Shown: positions 1 through 9,903, numbered from the stretch's first letter. The stretch: 64,000 nucleotides of DNA from Microbacterium sp. H83 (GCF_001650405.1 NZ_LWCU01000054.1:62001-126000), one strand, 5' to 3'. Notes: generated by a model not told the origin, from the letters alone. Program-made: numbers and translations.

Positions 1-525
1 GAGCACGGAGACGACGATCTCGTCGACGGGCTTCTCCAGCGCTCCGGCGAGCTTGCGGATGTTCTCGCCGATCGGCAGGCGGATGTCGACGACGCCGACG
101 CCCGCGGGTCCGGTGACGAGCTTGTCCATGTAGAAGACGCTCGACGCGTCGAGCATCGACCCGCGGTCCGAGACGGCGATGACGGAGAGCGCGTTCTGGC
201 GACCTGCCGCCGTCAGCGAGGTGCCGTCGATCGGGTCGACGGCGATGTCGCACTGCGGTCCGGTGCCCGTGCCGACCTCTTCGCCGTTGAAGAGCATGGG
301 GGCGTTGTCCTTCTCGCCCTCGCCGATCACCACTCGTCCCTGGAACGCCACCGTGCCGAGGAAGGCGCGCATGGCGTCGACGGCGGCCCCGTCGGCCGCC
401 TCCTTGGCGCCGCGACCGATGAACGGCACCGCGCGGATCGCCGCAGCCTCGGTGGCGCGCACCAGCTCCATCGCGAGGTTGCGGTCGGGTCGAAGGGGGC
501 TCAGGTCGGCTGTCAGACTCACCAT
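1..525 (-). CDS. glpX: Fructose-1,6-bisphosphatase class II (GlpX), C-terminal part cut off
   Basis: GlpX hydrolyses fructose-1,6-bisphosphate to fructose-6-phosphate in gluconeogenesis and acts in the cytosol. The 175 visible residues carry the N-terminal half of the fold: an IGEGEKD stretch near residues 67-73 and the metal- and phosphate-binding DPIDGT motif near 97-102, followed by [12 protein letters not shown]. The family is usually about 330 residues, so roughly the last half lies beyond base 1. The ATG at 525 is supported by a TAGGCT box exactly six bases upstream, typical of leaderless genes in this window. It is divergent from fba, which pairs the gluconeogenic phosphatase with the aldolase that makes its substrate. 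Identity is clear from the motifs; only completeness is unknown. Confidence 0.95.
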   Translation of the reverse strand, partial: MVSLTADLSPLRPDRNLAMELVRATEAAAIRAVPFIGRGAKEAADGAAVDAMRAFLGTVAFQGRVVIGEGEKDNAPMLFNGEEVGTGTGPQCDIAVDPIDGTSLTAAGRQNALSVIAVSDRGSMLDASSVFYMDKLVTGPAGVGVVDIRLPIGENIRKLAGALEKPVDEIVVSVL

Positions 526-531
526 GCGGTC

Positions 532-537
532 AGCCTA
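532..537 (-). promoter_or_regulatory. -10 box of glpX
   Basis: TAGGCT on the minus strand lies six bases before the glpX ATG, which implies that transcription begins at or next to the start codon. Confidence 0.6.
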
Positions 538-664
538 GCCACGCAGGCGCACCGAATCGCCGGTTTTCACGCCCTCAGGACCGAAGGATCCGCGATTCTT
601 AACGTGAGCGCAGGACGCCATGGGCGCCCGGCGCCGACGCACGGCATCCGTCGACCCACCCCGA

Positions 665-670
665 TAGAGT
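665..670 (+). promoter_or_regulatory. -10 box of fba
   Basis: TAGAGT lies about 37 bases before the fba ATG, giving a leader of about 31 bases that contains a Shine-Dalgarno sequence. fba therefore looks leadered, unlike its divergent neighbour glpX. Confidence 0.5.
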
Positions 671-707
671 GACAGCTGTCCCGGCTTCACCTATCGCAGG
701 AGTTCTC

Positions 708-1736
<1,029 letters not shown>

Positions 1737-1756
1737 CCGACCGCATCCAGGACGAT

Positions 1757-1779
1757 GCCCCCGACCGGCGGTCGGGGGC
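1757..1779 (+). terminator. fba: Terminator after fba
   Basis: A perfect 9-bp GC-rich stem (GCCCCCGAC / GTCGGGGGC) with a 5-base loop lies 20 bases after the fba stop and is followed by TTCGTCGT. It has no long T-run, as is usual in high-GC actinobacteria. Confidence 0.7.
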
Positions 1780-1797
1780 TTCGTCGTATGCGGTGCG

Positions 1798-2319
1798 CTA
1801 GGAGCCGGTGGTCGACGTGAGGAAGGCGACGAAGGCCGGGTCGCCCATCATCGGGATCGCGATGCATATCGAGGTGACGACGAGGGTCGCGAACGCGCCG
1901 ACCACGGGGAGCCACCACGAGATCCGCCCGCTGCGGAGCCGCCGGATCGAGAGGAATGCCGTGAGCGCCCAGCCGACGGCGAGGACGACCGCGGCGATGG
2001 TGCCCCAGAGTGCGCCCTGCGCGTAGTTCGTGAACTCGCCGTCGATGCCCAGGACTCCCATGACCTCGTTCATGGCCGTCGGGAAGTCGAGGTACGACAG
2101 CCCTGTCATCACGACGTTGATGAGTCCGTAGGCGAGCAGGGCGATCGTGACGAACCGGTCGACGGGATGCGGACGCGCGCTCGACGCCGGCGCGGCCGGA
2201 GTCGCGGACGCCGGCTCGCCGGGAGGCGGCGCCACCTCCGACAGGGGCGGGAGACCGGCTGCTCTGCGCTGCTCGTCGAGTGTCGCCAGTTCGCCGTATC
2301 GGGGCCGGTACTCCGTCAT
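1798..2319 (-). CDS. Small multi-pass membrane protein (DUF6264-like)
   Basis: This 173-residue protein has unknown function. Residues 1-50 are polar and rich in Pro and Ala. They are followed by about four hydrophobic segments (roughly 55-75, 102-122, 135-155 and a final stretch broken by a Pro), so it should sit in the cytoplasmic membrane with a disordered cytosolic N-terminus. The N-terminal motif RPRYGELA and the overall layout resemble DUF6264 proteins of Microbacteriaceae; this is from memory of the family, not a search. The ATG is fixed by a TAGCAT box six bases upstream, so it is probably transcribed alone and leaderless. It converges on fba. Confidence 0.75.
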   Translation of the reverse strand: MTEYRPRYGELATLDEQRRAAGLPPLSEVAPPPGEPASATPAAPASSARPHPVDRFVTIALLAYGLINVVMTGLSYLDFPTAMNEVMGVLGIDGEFTNYAQGALWGTIAAVVLAVGWALTAFLSIRRLRSGRISWWLPVVGAFATLVVTSICIAIPMMGDPAFVAFLTSTTGS

Positions 2320-2325
2320 TCCAGC

Positions 2326-2331
2326 ATGCTA
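2326..2331 (-). promoter_or_regulatory. -10 box of the DUF6264-like gene
   Basis: TAGCAT on the minus strand is followed by six bases and the ATG at 2319, the leaderless geometry seen repeatedly in this window. Confidence 0.55.
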
Positions 2332-2431
2332 CTCGCGCCGCCTTCGGGCGCCTCTCAGAGATCGGCCCGCGAGACGGCCGGAAAACGATGGCGGCCCCGG
2401 AGAAGTGGGGACTCCTCGGGGCCGCGGATGA

Positions 2432-2484
2432 GAACGCTGGGGACGTTCGTCATCCAAGTGGGTCGAAGAACGCTGGGGACGTTC
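2432..2484. repeat. Two direct copies of a 17-bp imperfect palindrome
   Basis: The sequence GAACGCTGGGGACGTTC occurs at 2432-2448 and again at 2468-2484, 36 bp apart and identical. Each copy has 5-bp inverted arms (GAACG / CGTTC) around CTGGGGA. The pair lies in a 274-bp non-coding stretch between the IclR gene and the promoter of the DUF6264-like gene. It could be a double operator or the relic of an insertion-sequence end. No transposase remains nearby. Confidence 0.7.
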
Positions 2485-2555
2485 CACCACCTGTAGCGCC
2501 GTGTGTACAGACGTCTACCTTCTCGATCATAGGAAAGCGGATGCCGGGGCACTAG

Positions 2556-2611
2556 CCCGACTTCTTCATATAGTGAACTGAGGGCAGCAACCCTCAGATG
2601 GAGAAGTCGGG
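2556..2611 (-). terminator. Nested inverted repeat across the IclR gene end
   Basis: An inner 7-bp stem (CTGAGGG / CCCTCAG, 2578-2597, 6-base loop) lies inside an outer perfect 10-bp pair (CCCGACTTCT / AGAAGTCGGG, 2556-2565 and 2602-2611). The outer right arm is inside the last IclR codons and the inner stem overlaps the stop codon. It probably ends the ispH-IclR transcript. Confidence 0.5.
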
Positions 2612-3385
2612 TCCGATCTCCGCACCGTCGAGGGCGTCCGCCCCCAGCTGGAGCGACAGCCGACGGGCGGTCTGCTGCAGCTTCGTCACGAGGGCCCGAT
2701 CGACCACGGCGCTGTCGGCGGGCAGGGAGATCGCCAGCGAGGCCGTGACGTTCGGGGCGATGACCGGCACGGCCACGCACGCGTTGCCGATCGAGTACTC
2801 CTCGCGATCGATCGTGAACCCGGGCGAGGACTCGAGCTGCGTCAGGAGGGTCCGGCGATCGCTGATCGTGCGCGGGGTGAGCTCCTCGAGCCGGTGGCGG
2901 GAGAGGTAGTCGAGCCGCTCGTCGTCGGACATGTCGGTGAGGATCTGCTTTCCCAGCGCCGTCGCGTGGGCGCTGGACTCGAGACCCACCCACAGCTCGA
3001 TGCGGGGATTCCGCACCGCATCCACGATGTCGACGAGATGCATCTCGCCGTCGTGGAAGCGCGAGAGATAGGCGGTCGCGCCGATCTCATCGGTCACCTC
3101 ACGCAGCGCCGCGCGCACTCTGGCGAGGAAGACGCCCCGCGAGTCCTGCTCCGTCTGGAACGCCGGAAACCTCGATCCGAGCACCAGCCCGTCCGGCTCG
3201 TTCGCCAGGTACCCCTCGTGGATCAGCGTGCGGACGAGGTTGTAGGTGGTCCCCTGAGTGAGCCCGGTGATGGCCGCGAGCATCTTCACCGGCAGCGGAC
3301 GCGGGGAGTTCGCGACGATGTCGACGAGCCGAAGAGCGCGTTGCACGGATCCGATCAGGGTCGGCTCCGCCTCCGCGGCGTTCAC
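2594..3385 (-). CDS. IclR-family transcriptional regulator
   Basis: This DNA-binding regulator of about 263 residues has a winged helix-turn-helix in the first 75 residues (RALRLVDIVANS, then LAAITGLTQGTTYNLVRTL) and an IclR-type effector domain behind it, with the ATALGKQIL and REEYSIGNACVAVPV segments. Regulators of this family usually control a neighbouring catabolic gene set, but none is obvious here. The frame is open to an ATG at 3448, which would overlap ispH by 62 bases. I prefer the GTG at 3385, which begins one base after the ispH stop and directly precedes the conserved domain. It would then be co-transcribed with ispH, an unusual partner. The ligand is unknown. Confidence 0.88.
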   Translation of the reverse strand: MNAAEAEPTLIGSVQRALRLVDIVANSPRPLPVKMLAAITGLTQGTTYNLVRTLIHEGYLANEPDGLVLGSRFPAFQTEQDSRGVFLARVRAALREVTDEIGATAYLSRFHDGEMHLVDIVDAVRNPRIELWVGLESSAHATALGKQILTDMSDDERLDYLSRHRLEELTPRTISDRRTLLTQLESSPGFTIDREEYSIGNACVAVPVIAPNVTASLAISLPADSAVVDRALVTKLQQTARRLSLQLGADALDGAEIGPDFSI

Positions 3386-3386
3386 G

Positions 3387-4466
3387 TCAGGCGCTTCCGC
3401 CAGACGCGCGGCCCCCCAGCGCACGAGCGTCGCGCTGGCCGGCAGCATCCTGGCGCAGCTCCTTCGGCAGCGAGAACATGAGGTCCTCCTCCGCCGTCTT
3501 CACCTCTTCGACGTCGCTGTATCCGGCGCCGGCGAGAGCGTCGAGCACCTCGCGCACCAGCACCTCGGGGACCGAAGCGCCGCTGGTGACGCCGACGGTC
3601 TCGACGCCATCGAGCCATTCCTGCTTGACCTCCTCGGCGTAGTCGACCCGATACGCGGCCTTGGCGCCGTACTCGAGGGCGACCTCGACGAGGCGCACGC
3701 TGTTCGACGAGTTCGACGAGCCCACGACGATCACGAGATCGGCGTTCGCGGCGACCTTCTTGATCGCGACCTGGCGGTTCTGCGTGGCGTAGCAGATGTC
3801 GTCGGACGGCGGATTGTGCAGCTCGGGGAAGCGCGTGCGCAGACGGTTGACGGTCTCCATGGTCTCGTCCACCGAGAGGGTCGTCTGCGAGAGCCAGACG
3901 ACCTTCGAGGGGTCCTTGACCTGAACGGTGTCGGCCTCGTCGGGAGAGTTCACGACGGTCACGTGATCCGGAGCCTCGCCGGCCGTGCCCTCGACCTCCT
4001 CGTGCCCCTCATGGCCGATGAGCAGGATCTCGAAGTCGTCGCGCGCGAAACGCACGGCCTCCCTGTGCACCTTCGTGACGAGAGGGCAGGTCGCGTCGAT
4101 CGCGTGCAGGCCGCGATCGGACGCCGCGTTGACGACAGCCGGAGAGACTCCGTGCGCGCTGAAGACGACGTGGGCTCCCTCCGGGACCTCGTCGACCTCC
4201 TCGACGAAGATCGCGCCCTTCTCCTCGAGCTCGGTGACGACATGGATGTTGTGCACGATCTGCTTGCGCACGTAGACAGGTGCGCCGTAGCGCTCGAGCG
4301 CCTTCTCGACGGCCACGACCGCGCGGTCCACACCGGCGCAGTACCCGCGCGGAGCGGCGAGCAGAACACGCTTCTGTCCGACGACCGGGTTATCCTTGAG
4401 CCGCCCGACCGCCGCACGTACTCGTGGGACACGCGGGAGAGGGAGATGAACGGCAGTCGAGGTCAC
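3387..4466 (-). CDS. ispH: 4-hydroxy-3-methylbut-2-enyl diphosphate reductase
   Basis: IspH carries out the last step of the MEP pathway, reducing HMBPP to IPP and DMAPP with a [4Fe-4S] cluster. The 359-residue product has the three cluster cysteines in conserved settings: C43 in PRGYCAG, C127 in DATCPLV and C225 in DDICYAT. It also has the VFSAHGVSP and SSNSSNS substrate-binding segments. The Gly/Ala/Arg-rich tail after about residue 335 is poorly conserved in the family. The GTG start at 4466 is set by a TAGAAT box exactly six bases upstream. It is divergent from xseA, a common actinobacterial arrangement, and ends one base before the preferred IclR start. Confidence 0.96.
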   Translation of the reverse strand: MTSTAVHLPLPRVPRVRAAVGRLKDNPVVGQKRVLLAAPRGYCAGVDRAVVAVEKALERYGAPVYVRKQIVHNIHVVTELEEKGAIFVEEVDEVPEGAHVVFSAHGVSPAVVNAASDRGLHAIDATCPLVTKVHREAVRFARDDFEILLIGHEGHEEVEGTAGEAPDHVTVVNSPDEADTVQVKDPSKVVWLSQTTLSVDETMETVNRLRTRFPELHNPPSDDICYATQNRQVAIKKVAANADLVIVVGSSNSSNSVRLVEVALEYGAKAAYRVDYAEEVKQEWLDGVETVGVTSGASVPEVLVREVLDALAGAGYSDVEEVKTAEEDLMFSLPKELRQDAAGQRDARALGGRASGGSA

Positions 4467-4472
4467 TCCAGA

Positions 4473-4478
4473 ATTCTA
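4473..4478 (-). promoter_or_regulatory. ispH: -10 box of ispH
   Basis: TAGAAT on the minus strand lies six bases before the ispH GTG start, predicting a leaderless transcript that continues into the IclR gene. Confidence 0.6.
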
Positions 4479-4520
4479 CCGCCGAGAACCTGAGCAGGAG
4501 CGGGAAGGTGCACTGAGCGG

Positions 4521-5813
4521 ATGACGGTCTTCGAAGCATCGACGCGTCCCGGCGAGACTCCGCCCGCGGATGCCGTCGCCCCGCGCGACTCGTCGGCCGA
4601 TGCGCCGACCTCCGTCGCCCGGCTGAACGCGACGATCCGCGACTTCGTCGCGCGCTGGAACACGGTGTGGGTCGAGGGCGAGATCACGTCCTGGAACGTG
4701 CGGGCCGGGAACATCTTCGCGCGGCTGAAGGACACGCGCTCGGATGCGCAGATCTCGATCCGCATCTGGTCGAGCGTGCGCCCCCGGATCCCGGGCGACC
4801 TGGGCGTCGGCGACCACGTCGTGGCGGCGGTGAAGGCCGACTACTTCGTCAAGGCAGGGGACTTCAGCTTCGCGGTATCCGCGATGAAGCACGTGGGGCT
4901 CGGCGATCAGCTCGAGAAGCTCGAGAAGCTCCGCATCCAGCTCCGGCAGGAGGGCCTGTTCGACCCGTCGAGGAAGAAGCGGCTCCCGTTCCTCCCTCAC
5001 GTCATCGGACTGATCACGGGCGAGCGGTCGGATGCCGAGAAGGACGTGCACCGCAACGCCGAGCTGCGGTGGCCGCAGGTGCGCTTCCGCACCGAGTACG
5101 CGGCCGTGCAGGGCGACCGGTGCGTCCCGGAGACCCTTGCTGCGCTGGCACGGCTCGACGCCGACCCCGAGGTCGACGTCATCGTGATCGCCCGAGGGGG
5201 CGGCGATCCGCAGACGCTGCTCGGCTTCAGCGACGAGCGGCTCGTCCGTGCGGTCGCCGCAGCCCGCACCCCCGTCGTCAGCGCGATCGGACACGAGAAC
5301 GACCATCCGCTCCTCGACGACGTCGCCGACCTGCGGGCCTCCACCCCGACGGATGCCGCGAAGCGCGTCGTGCCCGACGTGAGCGAGCAGAGGGCGGTGA
5401 TCGCCCAGCTGCGTTCGCGCGCGACCAGCCGGCTCACCCAGCGACTGTCGCACGACATCGCGCAGCTCGAGCAGCTGCGCTCCCGTCCGGCGCTGCGGTC
5501 GCCCGACCCGATCATCGACTCCCGAGCCCAGGAGCTCTGGCTTCTGCAGGCGCGCGGCCGCGACAGCATCTCCCGGCAGCTGGACGGCGCCGGCCGCGCC
5601 ACGAGCGAGCTGCGCGCGTCGCTCCGCGCCCTCTCCCCCGCGGCGACCCTCGCCCGCGGATACGCGATCGCCCACCTCGAGGGCGGCGTCATCCTCCGCG
5701 ACGCGGCGGACGCCCCGGCCGGGAGCGCCCTGACGATCACGGTCGACCGGGGGTCTATCGCCGCCCGCTCCGAAGGCGAGATCGACGAGGCCTCGACTCC
5801 GGCGTCCGACTGA
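4521..5813 (+). CDS. xseA: Exodeoxyribonuclease VII large subunit
   Basis: XseA is the catalytic subunit of exonuclease VII, which with several XseB subunits degrades single-stranded DNA to oligonucleotides in repair. The 430-residue protein begins with a short acidic extension, then an OB-fold (about residues 35-130, including WVEGEITSWN and the GNIFARLKD stretch). The nuclease core follows, with the conserved ARGGGDPQTLLGF and SAIGHENDHPLLDDVADLRA segments, then a coiled region and a C-terminal RGYAI tail typical of the family. The ATG follows a TGCACT hexamer and six bases, so its promoter is weaker than the others. xseB follows after 31 bases, though it has its own -10 box. Confidence 0.95.
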   Translation: MTVFEASTRPGETPPADAVAPRDSSADAPTSVARLNATIRDFVARWNTVWVEGEITSWNVRAGNIFARLKDTRSDAQISIRIWSSVRPRIPGDLGVGDHVVAAVKADYFVKAGDFSFAVSAMKHVGLGDQLEKLEKLRIQLRQEGLFDPSRKKRLPFLPHVIGLITGERSDAEKDVHRNAELRWPQVRFRTEYAAVQGDRCVPETLAALARLDADPEVDVIVIARGGGDPQTLLGFSDERLVRAVAAARTPVVSAIGHENDHPLLDDVADLRASTPTDAAKRVVPDVSEQRAVIAQLRSRATSRLTQRLSHDIAQLEQLRSRPALRSPDPIIDSRAQELWLLQARGRDSISRQLDGAGRATSELRASLRALSPAATLARGYAIAHLEGGVILRDAADAPAGSALTITVDRGSIAARSEGEIDEASTPASD

Positions 5814-5832
5814 GGCCGCCCCGGGCAGCGCG

Positions 5833-5838
5833 TAGGAT
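5833..5838 (+). promoter_or_regulatory. xseB: Internal -10 box before xseB
   Basis: TAGGAT lies six bases before the xseB GTG, so xseB and the genes behind it may be transcribed from here as well as from the xseA promoter. Confidence 0.5.
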
Positions 5839-5844
5839 GGAGGC

Positions 5845-6084
5845 GTGAGTGCGCTGAACGACACCCCCGTGGACACCCTGTCGTTCGAGGCCGCTCGTGA
5901 TGAGCTCGTGAAGGTGGTCTCGGAGCTGGAGCAGGGGGCGCCGACCCTCGAGCAGTCCCTCGCCCTGTGGGAGCGCGGAGAGGCTCTCGCCGCTCGCTGC
6001 GACGAGTGGCTGCTCGGCGCGAAGCGCCGGCTCGAGGCCGCCCGTGCCGCGGCATCCGACTCTCCCGCCGAGGACGCGTCGTGA
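5845..6084 (+). CDS. xseB: Exodeoxyribonuclease VII small subunit
   Basis: XseB is the short helical partner of XseA; several copies coat the large subunit. This 79-residue protein has the typical hairpin of helices: [19 protein letters not shown], then [22 protein letters not shown]. Its length fits the family's 60-90 residues. The start is a GTG preceded by a TAGGAT box at six bases. The stop overlaps the GTG of the DUF4245 gene (GTGA), which indicates translational coupling. Confidence 0.94.
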   Translation: MSALNDTPVDTLSFEAARDELVKVVSELEQGAPTLEQSLALWERGEALAARCDEWLLGAKRRLEAARAAASDSPAEDAS

Positions 6085-6725
6085 ACAAGTCCGCCCCGAT
6101 CGTCGCCGAGCTCGGCCGCCCCGAGACCCCCGAGGAGACCGCGGCGCGCAAGGCCGCGTCGAGCAAGGCGTACCGGTCGAGCCAGACCTTCCGCAGCCTC
6201 ATCGCCGCCCTCATCGCCACCCTGGCCATCGTCGTCGTCATCGTCTTCGCGGTTCCCCGCGGCGAGCCGGCGACCGCGCCGACCGTCGATCTGGACGGCA
6301 TCGCAGCCGACGTCGAGTCCACGATGGACAGCCCCGTCATCGTCCCCGAGCTCGACGACTTCTGGCGGGTCAACGCCGCCGAGCTCTCCAGCGGCGCGAC
6401 TCCGGTCTGGGACATCACCCTCGCACCGGCCGCAGAGGACGAGCGCGGATTCATCCGCGTCGCGCAGGCCTTCGACGCCGACGCCTCCTGGGCACCCCAG
6501 CGCCTCAACGGGATCGCGCCCACCGACACGACGTCGATCGGCGGTCTCGAGTGGGACGTCTATCAGCTCGGGGATGCCGGCGCGAAGCAGAACGTCACGT
6601 ATGCGATCGGCACGCAGGCCGGCGACGACTACCTGCTGCTCTACGGGTCGCGCTCCGCGGCATCCACCGCTGAGCTCGCCGAATCGCTCGTCCCCCAGAT
6701 CCGCGATCTCTCGGAGCCCTCATGA
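6081..6725 (+). CDS. DUF4245 membrane-anchored protein
   Basis: This 214-residue protein of unknown function starts with about 40 polar residues rich in Ala and Lys, then one membrane helix (about residues 42-60, [18 protein letters not shown]). A large extracytoplasmic domain follows, carrying the FWRVNAAEL and VWDITLAP pattern typical of DUF4245 of actinobacteria. It probably sits in the membrane facing outward. GTG overlaps the xseB stop and its own stop overlaps the carbonic anhydrase ATG, so it is the middle gene of a tightly coupled operon. The arrangement is shared in related genera, but I know of no assigned role. Confidence 0.85.
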   Translation: MNKSAPIVAELGRPETPEETAARKAASSKAYRSSQTFRSLIAALIATLAIVVVIVFAVPRGEPATAPTVDLDGIAADVESTMDSPVIVPELDDFWRVNAAELSSGATPVWDITLAPAAEDERGFIRVAQAFDADASWAPQRLNGIAPTDTTSIGGLEWDVYQLGDAGAKQNVTYAIGTQAGDDYLLLYGSRSAASTAELAESLVPQIRDLSEPS

Positions 6726-7411
6726 CACACGCCCTCACCCCCACCGCCGCCTGGACCCAGATGCAGGAGGGCAATCGTCGCTTCGTCGCCGACGAGCCGC
6801 GCCACCCGAACCAAGACGTCGCTCGCCGCAAGAACCTCACCGAGGCGCAGCATCCGGTCGCGACGCTGTTCGGATGCTCGGATTCGCGCCTGGCCGCCGA
6901 GATCATCTTCGACCTCGGACTGGGCGACCTGTTCGTGGTCCGCAATGCGGGGCAGGTCATGGGCGAGTCGATCGTCGCGAGCCTCGAGTACGCCGTCGCG
7001 GTGCTCGAGGTGCCGCTGATCGTCGTCCTGGCCCACGACTCGTGCGGCGCCGTGCGCGCCGCGATCGACGGCACCGCCATCGACGCCGCGCCCCTCCCCC
7101 CGCACATCTGGAAGCTCGTCGCCCCGATCGTCCCCGCCGCCCGCAAGGTGCTGGCGGCGAGCGGCGGATCCACCGTCGCCGAGATCGACGCCGAGCTCGT
7201 CGGCGAGGAGCATCTCCGCAACACGGTCGGCGACCTGCTGCAGTCGTCGGAGATCATCTCCCAGGCCGTCGCCGACGGGCGACTCGGCATCGTGGGCGCC
7301 AACTACCGTCTGGCCGAGGGCACCGCGGTGCCCGTCATCACCGTCGGCATCGACGCCGACGGAACCGACACCGAGGGGCAGAGCCCCGCAACCGAGGAGG
7401 GTATGCAATGA
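6722..7411 (+). CDS. Beta-class carbonic anhydrase
   Basis: This enzyme interconverts CO2 and bicarbonate in the cytosol. The 229-residue product has the zinc ligands of the beta class: C52 within GCSDSR, and H105 and C108 within HDSCGAV. The catalytic D54-R56 dyad is present too. The NAGQ segment near residues 75-78 and the length agree with the prokaryotic family. The start overlaps the DUF4245 stop (ATGA) and its stop overlaps the fumC start. Bicarbonate made here could feed PEP carboxylase, whose gene is elsewhere in this window; that link is my inference. Confidence 0.94.
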   Translation: MTHALTPTAAWTQMQEGNRRFVADEPRHPNQDVARRKNLTEAQHPVATLFGCSDSRLAAEIIFDLGLGDLFVVRNAGQVMGESIVASLEYAVAVLEVPLIVVLAHDSCGAVRAAIDGTAIDAAPLPPHIWKLVAPIVPAARKVLAASGGSTVAEIDAELVGEEHLRNTVGDLLQSSEIISQAVADGRLGIVGANYRLAEGTAVPVITVGIDADGTDTEGQSPATEEGMQ

Positions 7412-8820
7412 CCGACACCCCGCGCAGCGACTCGCAGGAGTTCCGCATCGAGCACGACACCATGGGTGAGGTGCGCGTGCCCGTCGACGCGCTCTACGGG
7501 GCGCAGACGCAGCGCGCCGTCGAGAACTTCCCCATCTCGGGCAAGGGCCTGGAGTCGGCGCAGATCGCCGCCCTCGCGCGCATCAAGAAGGCCGCCGCGC
7601 TCGCCAACAAGGAGCTCGGCACCCTCGACGGCGCGATCGCCGACGCCATCGCGCAGGCCGCCGACCAGGTCGCCGCCGGCACGCACGACCGCGAGTTCCC
7701 CGTCGACACGTACCAGACGGGCTCCGGCACGTCGTCGAACATGAACATGAACGAGGTGCTCGCGACGCTGGCGACCGGCATCCTCGGCGCGAACGTCCAC
7801 CCCAACGACCACGTCAACGCCTCGCAGTCGTCGAACGACGTCTTCCCGACCTCGGTGCACATCGCCGTCACCCAGGCGCTGATCGACACGCTCATCCCCG
7901 CGCTCGACCACCTCGCCGTCGCCCTCGAGGCCAAGGCCGAGCTGTGGAAGGACGCCGTCAAGTCGGGTCGCACGCACCTCATGGACGCGACGCCCGTGAC
8001 GCTCGGCCAGGAGTTCGGCGGGTACGCCCGTCAGATCCGCCTCGGCATCGAGCGCGTGCAGTCGGCTCTCCCCCGCGTCGCCGAGGTCCCGCTCGGCGGA
8101 ACCGCGGTCGGCACCGGCATCAACACCCCCCTCGGCTTCCCGCAGAAGGTCATCGCGCTGCTCGCGGCCGAGACCGAGCTGCCCATCACCGAGGCGAAGG
8201 ACCACTTCGAGGCCCAGGCCAACCGTGACGGCCTCGTCGAGACCTCGGGCGCGTTGCGCACGATCGCCGTGTCTCTGACGAAGATCAACAACGACCTCCG
8301 CTGGATGGGCTCCGGCCCCAACACGGGTCTCGGCGAGCTGCACATCCCCGACCTGCAGCCCGGCTCCTCGATCATGCCCGGCAAGGTCAACCCGGTCGTC
8401 CCCGAAGCCGTGCTGATGGTGTGCGCCCGCGTGATCGGCAACGACGCGACTGTCGCCTGGGCCGGAGCATCCGGCTCCTTCGAGCTCAACGTGGCCATCC
8501 CGGTCATGGGCACCGCGCTGCTCGAGTCGATCCGTCTGCTGGCCAACGCCTCTCGCGTGCTCGCCGACAAGACGATCGACGGCCTGCAGGCGAACACCGA
8601 GCGCGCCGCCGCCTTCGCCGGCATGAGCCCGTCGATCGTGACGCCGCTGAACAAGCTCATCGGCTACGAGGCCGCGGCGAAGATCGCCAAGCACTCGGTC
8701 GCGAAGGGCATCACGGTGCGGGATGCCGTGATCGACCTCGGCTACGTCGAGCGCGGCGACCTGACGCTCGAGCAGCTCGACGAGAAGCTCGACCTGCTCT
8801 CGATGACGCACCCGGGCTGA
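7408..8820 (+). CDS. fumC: Fumarate hydratase, class II
   Basis: FumC reversibly hydrates fumarate to L-malate in the TCA cycle. It needs no iron-sulfur cluster and works as a homotetramer. The 470-residue protein shows the superfamily motifs: SGTSSNMN, the [13 protein letters not shown] catalytic helix, and the signature [10 protein letters not shown] loop in the C-terminal third. ATG at 7408 overlaps the carbonic anhydrase stop, so it is the last gene of the xseA-xseB-DUF4245-CA-fumC operon. The 79-bp inverted repeat 28 bases after the stop may act as its terminator. Aspartase shares this fold, but length and motif details favour fumarase. Confidence 0.95.
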   Translation: MTDTPRSDSQEFRIEHDTMGEVRVPVDALYGAQTQRAVENFPISGKGLESAQIAALARIKKAAALANKELGTLDGAIADAIAQAADQVAAGTHDREFPVDTYQTGSGTSSNMNMNEVLATLATGILGANVHPNDHVNASQSSNDVFPTSVHIAVTQALIDTLIPALDHLAVALEAKAELWKDAVKSGRTHLMDATPVTLGQEFGGYARQIRLGIERVQSALPRVAEVPLGGTAVGTGINTPLGFPQKVIALLAAETELPITEAKDHFEAQANRDGLVETSGALRTIAVSLTKINNDLRWMGSGPNTGLGELHIPDLQPGSSIMPGKVNPVVPEAVLMVCARVIGNDATVAWAGASGSFELNVAIPVMGTALLESIRLLANASRVLADKTIDGLQANTERAAAFAGMSPSIVTPLNKLIGYEAAAKIAKHSVAKGITVRDAVIDLGYVERGDLTLEQLDEKLDLLSMTHPG

Positions 8821-8848
8821 GCCCCGCCGGGCTCGGTCCCGCTTCGGC

Positions 8849-8927
8849 CACCTCGGGGGCCGACACGCCATACGTCGGACACAGGACGCGTTCCTGTCCG
8901 ACAACTGGTGTGTCGGCCCCCGAAGTG
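8849..8927. repeat. 79-bp palindromic repeat, copy 1
   Basis: Arms of 22 bp (8849-8870 and 8906-8927) match at 20 of 22 positions and enclose 35 bases that themselves form a hairpin (GTCGGACA... / ...TCCGAC). The arm core is GGGGGCCGACAC. It lies between fumC and the nuclease-like gene. An inverted copy is found at 9904-9982. The rest of the 220-bp gap up to 9040 shows no other structure apart from a CATGCT box six bases before the next start. Confidence 0.85.
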
Positions 8928-9040
8928 CGTGAGGGCACCGTTCCTGCACAGGGGCGTCGACGGACGGGGTTTCGCACCGGTGCCGCAGAACTTTCGCGGT
9001 CACTGCGGCCACCGTGCAGAAGCGCGGTCATGCTGGCCGG

Positions 9041-9877
9041 ATGCTCGATCCACGACTCACCCTCGATCGCCTCGGCGGCCTCGCACGCGGCGCGCATCTC
9101 CAACGGCTCGGCGTCGACCGGCCCGCCCTCGCCAGAGCGGTTCGCCTCGGGCGGATCGACCGCGTGCGTCAGGGCCTGTTCGCCTCTCCTGCTCTTCCGA
9201 GCGCCCTGCGCCGCGCGGCGTCGCACGGCGGTGCGCTCACCTGCAGCGCCGCCCTGCGACATCACGGCGTCTGGGTGCTGGCCGATGCCGATCGCGTACA
9301 CGTCTGGGTCGGTCGTCGAGGACGGATCCACGAGCACGACGGATGCCGGTGCGGCAGCCATTTCTTCCGGGGGACGGTGCCGCTGGGCGTCGTCGATGTC
9401 GAGACAGCGCTCATCCACCTGTTCCGCTGCGAAGGCGACGAGTCGTTCTTCGCCTCGCTCGAATCCGCCCTGCACCGGGGTCTCCTGTCACGCGCGGCGC
9501 TGCTCAGGGTACGCAGCGCCCTCCCGGCATCCGCTCGGTGGCTGACCGACCTCGCGCATGCGCACTCGGAGAGCGGACTCGAGTCTATCCTGCGCGTGCG
9601 TCTGCACCTGCTCGGCATCCTGCTCACCGCGCAGGTGGCCATCGACGGAGTCGGTCGTGTCGACTTCGTGCTCGACGGACGACTCATCCTCGAGGTCGAC
9701 GGTCGGGAGAACCATGCGGGTCGAGATCATCGCCACAGGGACCTCGTGCGGGATGCTGCCGCGTCAGCGCGCGGCTACGAGACCCTGCGCTTCGACTACG
9801 CGCAGGTCATCCACGACTGGCCGACCGTGCAAGCGGCCATAGAGAAGGCCCTGCTTCGCAGCAGCGACCACGCCTGA
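9041..9877 (+). CDS. Putative nuclease with AbiEi-like N-terminus and DUF559/Vsr-like C-terminus
   Basis: This protein of about 278 residues has unproven function. The N-terminal half (LARGAHLQRLGVDRPALARAV, then RVRQGLFA) resembles the helix-turn-helix of AbiEi-type antitoxin-like proteins. The C-terminal 100 residues carry GLESILRVRLHLLG, then VDFVLDGRLILEVDG and a later YETLRFDYAQV. This matches the E...D...ExD layout of DUF559/Vsr-like PD-(D/E)XK nuclease domains. An in-frame GTG exists at 9014, but the ATG at 9041 has a CATGCT box six bases upstream. No partner toxin gene is adjacent. The gene is framed by inverted copies of a palindromic repeat, which hints at a mobile past. Nuclease activity is inference. 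Confidence 0.72.
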   Translation: MLDPRLTLDRLGGLARGAHLQRLGVDRPALARAVRLGRIDRVRQGLFASPALPSALRRAASHGGALTCSAALRHHGVWVLADADRVHVWVGRRGRIHEHDGCRCGSHFFRGTVPLGVVDVETALIHLFRCEGDESFFASLESALHRGLLSRAALLRVRSALPASARWLTDLAHAHSESGLESILRVRLHLLGILLTAQVAIDGVGRVDFVLDGRLILEVDGRENHAGRDHRHRDLVRDAAASARGYETLRFDYAQVIHDWPTVQAAIEKALLRSSDHA

Positions 9878-9903
9878 CCACCGCCTGCGACCGCTGGCCG
9901 CGT

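Noticed and set aside
179..538. Open frame on the plus strand opposite glpX
   Set aside because: It is a GC-rich shadow of glpX on the other strand; the minus-strand product has clear FBPase motifs.
3258..4493. 411-residue open frame on the plus strand
   Set aside because: It lies opposite ispH and the IclR gene, and its composition (Arg, Asp, Val, His) is that of antisense frames in high-GC DNA.
9041..9877. A complete toxin-antitoxin pair
   Set aside because: Only one gene is present between the repeats; no adjacent AbiEii-type nucleotidyltransferase toxin is seen.
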